Assembly: GCA_021823305.1 (NCBI GenBank)
Contig: JAKAOE010000143.1
Coordinates: 1 to 5,754, forward strand
DNA length: 5,754 bases
Reading direction: 5' to 3'
From: Acidobacteriota bacterium
GTDB taxonomy: Bacteria; Acidobacteriota; Terriglobia; Terriglobales; SCQP01
Positions 1-5,754 of the stretch are shown piece by piece; positions within the stretch are counted from its first letter, which is position 1; every line of letters starts with the position of its first letter. The translations under genes were made by a program, and so were the position numbers. The notes beneath the pieces were generated by a model, which had not been told where the DNA came from, searched no databases, and was given only the letters and a program-made list of their open reading frames with translations.

Positions 1-25
1 AGCAGACGAGGTAGGAGGAGCGCAT
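1..25 (-). CDS. cas2: Start of downstream gene, probably Cas2 (partial, cut by window edge)
   Basis: An ATG at 25-23 opens a frame reading M-R-S-S-Y-L-V-C, followed by a codon starting with T, before the window ends. It lies two bases after the cas3 stop codon and is on the same strand. Cas2 proteins commonly begin with a few residues and then a beta strand of the form YLVCYD, in which the Asp is a conserved metal-site residue. The next codon starting with T is compatible with Tyr. Cas2 is the small ferredoxin-fold subunit of the Cas1-Cas2 spacer-integration complex, and a cas operon is the expected place for it. No Shine-Dalgarno motif is visible in the 25 bases upstream of this ATG, so translation may depend on coupling to the end of cas3. 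Eight codons cannot prove identity. Another cas gene such as cas4 or cas4-cas1 is the main alternative. Confidence 0.55.
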
Positions 26-27
26 GG

Positions 28-3000
28 CTAGAGTTGGCGGGCGGGGGCGAAGTTGAGTTTGTAATTGGGCGGGCTGCCGATCTGGATGCGGTGCGAGCGG
101 AATATCGCAGTGGCGCCGCGCGCCCGAAGAGGCTTTGTGTCTGGATTCTTCTGGCCGAGCTCGTGACTCTGCACGAGGGCGCGTACGCAGTCGGGGGCTA
201 GGGCGTCCTGCCACAGTGGCCAAGTGAAGGCCGCAGACGCGGAGCGATCCGTCCAGCCTGTGGTAGCCGGGCCACTGCGGGTCGGCGCCGAAGGGAAAAA
301 TGCGAGGGCTTGATATGCGAGGAGGTTTGCCATCCATTCAGTCGAGGCGCCGACGTCGCTTGGCTCCCGATCGGTGAGGGCGTAGCGCTTGTCCTCGACA
401 GGGTCCCAGCGCAGGGATAGGCCTGGATCCCTGCGTACCCAGGTGCCGAAGAGGGCTTTTCGGAGTCTTTCCTCGCTGACTTGGAGAGCGAGTTGTCCCA
501 CGGTCTCGAGGAAATATTGCCCGCCTGATCCTGACGTGAAGCAGAAGGGGGTTGATGGGAGCTTGCCGCTTTTCTCTGGTGTCCCGTCGATCAGAAAGTG
601 GGCAAAGAGGTCGATGGCGCGGCGCGCGCCTGATGTTGCGGCTTCAAGGATGACTGTTAAGTGGTCTGTGTACTCGTCTGGCCGGCAATCCAGCGTTTTG
701 CCGATTACAAGCTCCGGCGAGCTTGCGGTGCGCCGGAGTGCTGCGAGGAATTCCTTGCGGCGCAGGAGCAGCGCGGCCTCAAGGGGCGGCAGTTCGGTTT
801 GGCGAGCGGCGCTTTGGTCGGCTCTGCCGATCTTTCGGGAGCGGATTTCCTTGCTCCGGTCCGCTAGCGCTTTTTTGGCCCGGCGCATTTGTTCGGCGGC
901 TTGGTCGCGGAGTTCGGCTGCGTTGGGGTCCGGCGGCGCGGCTTCGAGTAAGACAGCAAGCTGTTCGGCAAAGGCGTCTTTCTTTATCGCTTCGGCTTGG
1001 ATTACGGGGTACCAGTGGGAGGCAGATTTCCAGGAGATATGCAGGGATGGGTCGATCTGGTGGAGGGTAGCGGCCGCGCCTAAGGCGGCGAGGAAGCCGA
1101 GCGGGTTGGCGCCATCGATTGCCGGCAGTTCGATCTCATTGTGCGGGGCGCCTCGGCGGGCTGGGGCCCGAGTAGCCAGCGAGGGTTTGGGGGCGGCTGG
1201 GGTGTCGTTGGTGTCAGGCTCACTGCTGGCCTGCCAGTCGGCTAGGCGGAGAATTGATTCGAGGTAGACTAGGCCCCACCAGCCATGGCGGCGGGTGAGC
1301 CGCCAGAAGCGGTCGGCGACTCCGGAGTCGAGACGATGGGCTAGGGAGGCGTTGAGACTGGGCGGGGCGGCTGCGCTGAAATAGCGGGAGAGGGCCTCAG
1401 CGAATTCGCCCTGTTCGGGCGCGGGGTCAAGGACGACCGGGGCGAAGGAGCGGGCGTGGCCGTGGTGGCTGGCTATCAGATGGAGGGCGAGGTCGGACTG
1501 CTCGGGCGGCAGGTTGGTCTCGAGGCTTTCGGCGGCGGCGAGGGAGAGCATTTCGTGGCGGAACCCGCCGGGGAGGGTGTCTTCCGGGGCGAGCTGGCGC
1601 CGGCGCCGGTAGCGTTTGAGGTTGCGGGCAGACTTGGCGAGGGGCTCTTCGCCGGTGGGGCCGCCGCCGTGCAAGACGAGCTGGAAGCGGCGGTCGAGCT
1701 TGCCGAGGTCGTGGTGCTCGGCGGCGGAGGCGATGGCGGCGGCGAGGTTGGGCGTGAGGCACTTATCGGCATGTGCCTGCGCCCAGCGGCGAACGGCGGC
1801 GGTGTGGGCGCGCAGGGAGACCGCGTCGGTTGCGTCGGATGATCCGGCTTCGGGATCTGGGTCGTCTTCTTCCGCGGAGGTTGGACGCACGCGCTTTTTT
1901 GCAGTGAGCAGGAAGCCGCCGGCGGGGAGGGCGTCGATCCGGGCTAGGCCCCGTGCGAGTTCGTCGAGCTGGGTTCTTAGCCAGCCGGGCATGGGAGTGG
2001 GCGGGCCGTCACCGCCGGCTGGGTCGGGCTCGTCGGCGGCTGCACGGAGGGCGCCGGCGATTTCGTCCCGGCTGGGCTCGGCGTCGTCGCTTTCGACAAG
2101 GTCCAGCAGCGCGGATATTGCCGGGCGAGAACAGAGCTCCTGGCCGAGCAGCTCCCTTTGGAGTCTGAGAATGACGCGGCCGCGGGCCGAGAGGGTGGCG
2201 CGTTCAGCGAGGTCGAGGCCTTCGGGGCCGAGGCCGCTCGGCTGCTGGGGGGACTGGCCCAGTTCGGGTGGGATGCCACCAGCAGCCGGCAGGATCACGG
2301 TGTCGCCGGGGCGAATCTGGGCCGGGTCGGAGGTCAGGAGAAATTTGGGTTTCGCGCCTGCCCGCCGCAAACCGAAGATCCGCTTAGCGGGCTGGGCGTT
2401 GTCCTCTGGCCCTAGCGGTTCGCCTTCGACGTCGCCGTCGGCGCCGGTGTCGGCCTCGCCGGCGAGCCAGGCGCGGAGGCGGCGGAGGGGAACGCTCAGG
2501 GCCTCCAGGCTAGAGGGCGGGACGAGAGCCAGCGTCTCGGCCCATTGCGCCTGGGCGTTCGGTTCGGTCTCCTTCGGCAGGCCCGCGCGCCAGACGACGT
2601 GCGCCTCGGGCTCCGTTTGCCGGGTTCCATGCAGGAAGAACGCGGGCTCGGGCTCGACGGCCGGTCTGGGGCCGGTCTGGGAGAGCAAATCGAGGTGCGC
2701 CGGCAGCAGGACAGGTGCGCGGTCGGGAGGCGCGTAAAGCTTCTCCGCACTTTCGGGATTGGCGGCCCGGAGGGCCGTGAGGGACGCATCCATGGCGGTG
2801 ATGCCGAAGTCTATTTCGTCGCTGGCGCCGCCAGCTTCTTTTAGCCAGTTCCAGGTTGCGGCGAGGGCTTCGCCGTAGATCGGGTCCGGGGTCTTTCCCT
2901 TCTCGTCTTCGCCGTCGATCAAGACGGCGGCTGCGCAATTGCTTTCGTTGCCGAGGCGGTTGAGGCGGCCGAAGCGTTGGCGCAGTGCGTCGAGGCTGGC

Positions 3001-4173
3001 GCACTCGGTGACGAGAGCATCGAAGCTGAAGTCGGCGCCGACCTCGAGGCATTGAGTTGCGACGACCAGGATTGGTCTCTCGGGCGCGCTGTTGTTGCCG
3101 GCACGGAGCAGCGGCTCCCAGGTAACCATGACGTCGTCGCGGTCGAGAGGGCGCATGCGGCCGGTGAGCAGGATGACGTCGGCTGCGTCGGCGAGAGCCC
3201 GCCGGGCGGCGGCGGCGACGGCGAGGGCAGTTGCAACGCGGTTCACCATGACCGCGGTCCGTTTGTGGCCGACGCGCACAAGCTCGACGGCCGAGTCGGC
3301 GAGCTTCTTCGCGAGGGCCGCACGGCCGCCCTTGACCGGAGGCACGAGTTTGGCGGACTTGGCCGCGCGCGTGCGACGGTGGAGTTCCTCGCAGTCTAGT
3401 GCGGCGGCTCGCTCGGATTCCGATGGGAAGATTTGGTCAGCGGCGCAGGTGGCCGCAGCGGCGGGCGTGGCGGACATCGTAACCGCGTGGAATGGCGCCA
3501 GCGGCGGTAGCTCACTCCAGGGCTGGGCACGGAATCGGATTATCGCCTGGAGCGTTTGGGAGAATGGGACCGCACAATGAGCTTCGTCAAGCAGCACGAG
3601 GCTGTCGTTGGCCGCGAGACCTGCCCAGACCGGGGCCGCGAGTGAGCTGTGGCCGTAGGCACGGAACAGAAGCGCGGAGCCGAGTTGGTCGACGGTGGAG
3701 CAGATGACGGCTGGCTGGGAGGGGAGGCGGGCCCAACCGTCGTCCCGCCAGGTGCCGCCACGCAGTCGGGCTGTGGCCAGGGGCGGGGAGCTGGGGTCGC
3801 CGCTGAGAGCGCGGAGTCGGTCGGCGACGGCCTTGAGCGGGCCGTTCTGGGCGTTCTTGAGTTTCTTCGCGATTTGGCAGGAGCGGTCGAAGGCGGCATC
3901 GACGATGATGCGGCGGTCCACGACGAACCAAATGCGGCGGGGGGCGGCGCTCGTTTCGCTCACCTGCGCCTGGAGGGCGAGGGCGTAGAGGGCGATGTCC
4001 ATGCAGGCGGTTTTGCCGGAGGCGGTCGGCAGGTCGATGAGGGCGGGCCAGCCCTGCGCGGCCAGCCGCCCGGCCAGCATTGACTGCCAGGGGAAGGGCT
4101 CGTGTGAATGGAGGGCGCGAAAAAAGTCTTCGAAGGTCGGGAGGGGAAAGTTTGTAGTCGGCGTTGGGCTCAT
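28..4173 (-). CDS. cas3: Type I-G (I-U) CRISPR-associated helicase-nuclease Cas3 with C-terminal Cas8-like extension
   Basis: This is the effector helicase-nuclease that unwinds and degrades DNA marked by the crRNA complex. Superfamily 2 helicase motifs occupy the N-terminal ~450 residues: Walker A LPTASGKT (48-55), VVDRRIIVD (84-92), DEAH (196-199), MSATP (233-237), ATQCLEVGADFS (372-383) and QRFGRLNR (399-406). The segment RGGTWRDDGW (138-147) followed by STVDQLGSALLFRAYG (159-174) is typical of the I-G Cas3 family. An HD nuclease follows at about 785-985. Its candidate metal ligands are H790, H821-D822 in HHDLGK, H873, H903/H904/H906 in SHHGHARSF, and D979 in RLADW. HD placed after the helicase is the I-G arrangement, the reverse of most Cas3 proteins. 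Residues ~1013-1381 form an extra domain that opens with ELPAIDGANPLGFLAALGA and later shows SGSGGQYF and SLRWDPVEDKRYAL. This resembles the Cas3-extension and GSU0052-like (Cas8u2) proteins. Acidic or Pro/Ala-rich linkers lie at ~570-595, ~764-782 and ~981-1011. Length is well above the ~900-1000 aa of a plain Cas3. All catalytic motifs look intact. The ATG start overlaps the csb2 stop and has a good ribosome site. Confidence 0.95.
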   Translation of the reverse strand: MSPTPTTNFPLPTFEDFFRALHSHEPFPWQSMLAGRLAAQGWPALIDLPTASGKTACMDIALYALALQAQVSETSAAPRRIWFVVDRRIIVDAAFDRSCQIAKKLKNAQNGPLKAVADRLRALSGDPSSPPLATARLRGGTWRDDGWARLPSQPAVICSTVDQLGSALLFRAYGHSSLAAPVWAGLAANDSLVLLDEAHCAVPFSQTLQAIIRFRAQPWSELPPLAPFHAVTMSATPAAAATCAADQIFPSESERAAALDCEELHRRTRAAKSAKLVPPVKGGRAALAKKLADSAVELVRVGHKRTAVMVNRVATALAVAAAARRALADAADVILLTGRMRPLDRDDVMVTWEPLLRAGNNSAPERPILVVATQCLEVGADFSFDALVTECASLDALRQRFGRLNRLGNESNCAAAVLIDGEDEKGKTPDPIYGEALAATWNWLKEAGGASDEIDFGITAMDASLTALRAANPESAEKLYAPPDRAPVLLPAHLDLLSQTGPRPAVEPEPAFFLHGTRQTEPEAHVVWRAGLPKETEPNAQAQWAETLALVPPSSLEALSVPLRRLRAWLAGEADTGADGDVEGEPLGPEDNAQPAKRIFGLRRAGAKPKFLLTSDPAQIRPGDTVILPAAGGIPPELGQSPQQPSGLGPEGLDLAERATLSARGRVILRLQRELLGQELCSRPAISALLDLVESDDAEPSRDEIAGALRAAADEPDPAGGDGPPTPMPGWLRTQLDELARGLARIDALPAGGFLLTAKKRVRPTSAEEDDPDPEAGSSDATDAVSLRAHTAAVRRWAQAHADKCLTPNLAAAIASAAEHHDLGKLDRRFQLVLHGGGPTGEEPLAKSARNLKRYRRRRQLAPEDTLPGGFRHEMLSLAAAESLETNLPPEQSDLALHLIASHHGHARSFAPVVLDPAPEQGEFAEALSRYFSAAAPPSLNASLAHRLDSGVADRFWRLTRRHGWWGLVYLESILRLADWQASSEPDTNDTPAAPKPSLATRAPARRGAPHNEIELPAIDGANPLGFLAALGAAATLHQIDPSLHISWKSASHWYPVIQAEAIKKDAFAEQLAVLLEAAPPDPNAAELRDQAAEQMRRAKKALADRSKEIRSRKIGRADQSAARQTELPPLEAALLLRRKEFLAALRRTASSPELVIGKTLDCRPDEYTDHLTVILEAATSGARRAIDLFAHFLIDGTPEKSGKLPSTPFCFTSGSGGQYFLETVGQLALQVSEERLRKALFGTWVRRDPGLSLRWDPVEDKRYALTDREPSDVGASTEWMANLLAYQALAFFPSAPTRSGPATTGWTDRSASAAFTWPLWQDALAPDCVRALVQSHELGQKNPDTKPLRARGATAIFRSHRIQIGSPPNYKLNFAPARQL
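4170..4173 (-). promoter_or_regulatory. ATGA stop-start overlap between csb2 and cas3
   Basis: The TGA stop of csb2 (4172-4170) shares bases with the ATG start of cas3 (4173-4171), giving the classic four-base ATGA overlap. This indicates termination-reinitiation coupling and roughly matched synthesis of Csb2 and Cas3 from one mRNA. Confidence 0.9.
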
Positions 4174-5729
4174 TGGGCACTCTCCGGGCGAAGAGGCCGG
4201 CAGAGGCCGTAGCCGCGGAAGCGGCCGGCGCCGATGAGCAGCGGGCCTACGATTGGCCGATCGAAGTTGATGATGGCGTGGGTCTGGCGACGTTGGCTTC
4301 CGTCCTTGCGCTGGAGGCGCGGGAAGGCGTGGGACGGTAGCGCGCCGGTGTGCGCGGAGACGGGGGTGATCTCGACGTGAATTTCGGCGCCCGGGCCGGC
4401 TAGCGAGCGGCGGCAGGCGGCGGCGATTTCGTCCGCCATTTCCGCGTAGTAGGCCGGCTTATCCTTGGACTTGGGGTGGCGGTCGCAAGCGTATGGCGTA
4501 ACGGTTGCCCACTGCGTGGCACCGGCAGGCGTGGCCGTCCAGGTCTCGGGCAGTAGGGCTTGGCGAGGCAGGCCGCTATCAGCGGGGAGCAATCTCCATG
4601 TGCCGAGCGGACCGAGTTTGAGGCCGTTTGAGCGGAGAGCCCTTATGGCGACATCGAGATCGCGCCGGTGCGCGGTGGGAAGCGCACGGGGTGGTGCGAG
4701 AGCCAAGCCCATTAGGCGGCCGTCGGCGTGCTCGTGGCCTACGAAGGGGAGCGGGAAGATTGCCAGGTGTGGCTGTTCGGCGGGGCCATCGCCCTTGTGC
4801 CCGCTCAGTGTTTCGGGCGCGTCAGGGCCCAGGTGCTGGAGTAGGGCGTCGCGTGCGCGGGCGGTGATCTGGAGCGTGGCAGCGATGTCGAGGTAGCGGA
4901 CGGGGCCGCTTTCGCGTTCCAGGGCGAAGGTCAGCGGCGCCGGACCCCAGACGGTGCCGGTGGGGCTGGGCGCGGCGGGTTTGCGCGGAGGGGAGTAGCC
5001 GTGGGAGAGCGAGACCGCCGGGCGGAGACGGACGGGCTCGCCGTCGGCAAACTCAGCTTCGAGGGCTTTCTTTGCGGCTGCGCGCTCGCCTTTCGTGCTG
5101 GACAATTCCGCGACCTTCAGCGAGGCCCAGCGTGCGGCCGTGGCGGCACCGTAGCGGTACTCGAGGTCGGCGAGCAGGCCGGGCCCGGGTACGCGGAGCA
5201 TGTCGAATGGGGCGTCGGGGTCGGGGACGTGGGATGGTTCGCCGGCCGGCGGACGCCCCGAGGGCCAAACCTGTACGAGCGAGATCGAGTGCCCGACGCG
5301 CGTCACCTTGGCGCAGAGGGCGGAAAGCGCGGCGAGGTGGGCTCCGGCATCGGCGGCGGGCCAGTGCAGGGCTGCGACGTCTTCTTCAAGCGCGGCGCTA
5401 GCGAAGGTGCGGGGCTGGCGGTTGCGTAGCCAACCTGGGGCGCTTTGCAACGGGCCGGGCTTTTTGCCGACGGGCTCGTCGTTGACGGGGACGTATTGCG
5501 TGACGGCGTGTCTGGGGAAATGAGCGCCCGCGTGGATTTGGGGCGCGGGCAGTGCTTCGAGCCACTCGAGGGCAGCGCGTTCAGCGGGGTCGCCTTCGGA
5601 TTCGAAATAGGCTGCCGCGAGGGCCATGAAGACGCGGGCGGGGTGGGGCGGCCACTCGGGCGTTTCCCGGTCGCTGGCGTCGGCAGCGGCGACCCGCCCG
5701 GTTAGGTAGCGGATGTGGAGGGTGAGCAA
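4170..5729 (-). CDS. csb2: Type I-G CRISPR-associated Csb2, Cas5-Cas6 fusion (GSU0054 family)
   Basis: Csb2 joins a Cas5-type subunit, which holds the 5' handle of the crRNA, to a Cas6-type endoribonuclease that cuts pre-crRNA in the repeat. At 519 aa it is a normal length for the family. The N-terminal half (about 1-250) begins with a beta strand, LTLHIRYLTGRVAA, and carries the family signature EWPPHPARVFMALAAA (25-40), then RVGHSISLVQVW (144-155). The C-terminal half (about 265-519) carries HLAIFPLPFVGHEHADGRL (321-339), TPYACDRHPKSK (411-422) and a terminal glycine-rich loop, LLIGAGRFRGYGLCRP (497-512), the hallmark of Cas6-like RAMP folds. H311, H321, H332 and H334 are candidate catalytic histidines; the sequence alone does not say which one acts. 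The start is TTG. The family N-terminus matches residue 1, the first in-frame ATG (M35) lies inside the conserved motif, and no ATG or GTG occurs in frame upstream within the window. The gene follows the previous stop codon by one base and overlaps cas3 by four. Confidence 0.95.
   Translation of the reverse strand: MLTLHIRYLTGRVAAADASDRETPEWPPHPARVFMALAAAYFESEGDPAERAALEWLEALPAPQIHAGAHFPRHAVTQYVPVNDEPVGKKPGPLQSAPGWLRNRQPRTFASAALEEDVAALHWPAADAGAHLAALSALCAKVTRVGHSISLVQVWPSGRPPAGEPSHVPDPDAPFDMLRVPGPGLLADLEYRYGAATAARWASLKVAELSSTKGERAAAKKALEAEFADGEPVRLRPAVSLSHGYSPPRKPAAPSPTGTVWGPAPLTFALERESGPVRYLDIAATLQITARARDALLQHLGPDAPETLSGHKGDGPAEQPHLAIFPLPFVGHEHADGRLMGLALAPPRALPTAHRRDLDVAIRALRSNGLKLGPLGTWRLLPADSGLPRQALLPETWTATPAGATQWATVTPYACDRHPKSKDKPAYYAEMADEIAAACRRSLAGPGAEIHVEITPVSAHTGALPSHAFPRLQRKDGSQRRQTHAIINFDRPIVGPLLIGAGRFRGYGLCRPLRPESAQ
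4180..4185 (-). promoter_or_regulatory. Ribosome binding site of cas3
   Basis: Read on the minus strand, GGAGAG sits six bases before the cas3 ATG, inside the last codons of csb2. It is a good match to the Shine-Dalgarno consensus at a normal distance. It supports the ATG at 4173 as the true cas3 start. Confidence 0.75.
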
Positions 5730-5730
5730 G

Positions 5731-5754
5731 TTAGCTCTCGTCGGCGTCGTCTGC
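5731..5754 (-). CDS. C-terminal end of upstream operon gene (partial), possibly csb1/cas7
   Basis: Immediately before csb2 the minus strand reads A-D-D-A-D-E-S followed by a TAA stop at 5733-5731, one base from the csb2 start. An acidic seven-residue tail ending right at the next start is what a tightly packed operon gene would look like. In many I-G operons csb1 (the Cas7 backbone subunit) lies next to csb2, so csb1 is the most likely identity. That is inferred from position only, because the residues carry no family signature. Another frame is also open across these 24 bases, so the gene call itself is moderate. Confidence 0.5.
   Translation of the reverse strand, partial: ADDADES
5735..5739 (-). 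promoter_or_regulatory. Weak ribosome binding site of csb2
   Basis: On the minus strand GAGAG lies five bases before the TTG start of csb2, inside the last codons of the upstream gene. It is a partial Shine-Dalgarno match. With a TTG start it suggests weaker initiation, helped by ribosomes finishing the upstream gene. Confidence 0.4.

Noticed and set aside
28..888. Possible internal start at cas3 codon 1096 making a separate small subunit, as happens in cas8 genes of some other subtypes
   Set aside because: The ATG at 888-886 has no Shine-Dalgarno motif upstream, and it would remove the conserved opening of the domain. No ATG, GTG or TTG suits a start at the domain boundary near 1137, so the extension seems to be made only as a fusion.
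389..1267. 292-residue plus-strand open frame opposite the Cas3 extension
   Set aside because: Low-complexity Ser/Arg/Ala composition and no motif. The minus-strand frame carries conserved Cas-like motifs, so this is a shadow.
1616..2737. 373-residue plus-strand open frame antisense to cas3
   Set aside because: It is rich in Ser, Arg, Ala and Gly with no recognisable domain, and lies opposite well-conserved Cas3 coding sequence. Long antisense frames are expected at this GC content.
4170..4200. Promoter or terminator between csb2 and cas3
   Set aside because: The genes overlap by four bases, so there is no room for one, and no hairpin followed by a T-run is visible.
1..5754. CRISPR array or other repeats
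   Set aside because: No regularly spaced direct repeats were seen. The window is coding almost end to end, and GC-rich runs such as repeated ggcggc reflect Ala/Gly/Pro codons.

Overview
The window is an internal piece of a CRISPR-Cas operon of subtype I-G (formerly I-U, the GSU0051-GSU0054 type). Everything is transcribed on the minus strand, so the operon reads from right to left. The DNA is GC-rich: hand counts give about 62-63% over the first 660 bases and about 70-72% in sampled stretches elsewhere. This fits a high-GC bacterium, but the sequence does not fix the phylum.

In transcription order the window holds four items. (1) The last seven codons and stop of an upstream gene (5754-5731), plausibly csb1/cas7 from its position but not identifiable from so little sequence. 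(2) Complete csb2 (5729-4170, TTG start), the fused Cas5-Cas6 subunit. (3) Complete cas3 (4173-28, 1381 aa), in which the helicase comes first and the HD nuclease follows. After these two comes a further ~370-residue domain that resembles the small Cas8-like subunits of this subtype. (4) The first eight codons of a gene starting MRSSYLVC (25-1), whose start matches Cas2. The junctions are a 1-base gap, a 4-base ATGA overlap and a 2-base gap, so the block looks like one translationally coupled transcript.

As a system, Csb2 should process the pre-crRNA through its Cas6 half and cap the 5' end of the crRNA complex through its Cas5 half. Csb1 (Cas7), if it is the upstream gene, would form the backbone. 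Cas3 would unwind and degrade the target DNA. The unusual point is the C-terminal extension of Cas3: it may tether a Cas8-type interference subunit to the nuclease-helicase. The window contains no CRISPR array, transposon, RNA gene, promoter or terminator that I can see, and no non-coding stretch longer than two bases. The long plus-strand reading frames are GC-rich shadows of cas3 and csb2.
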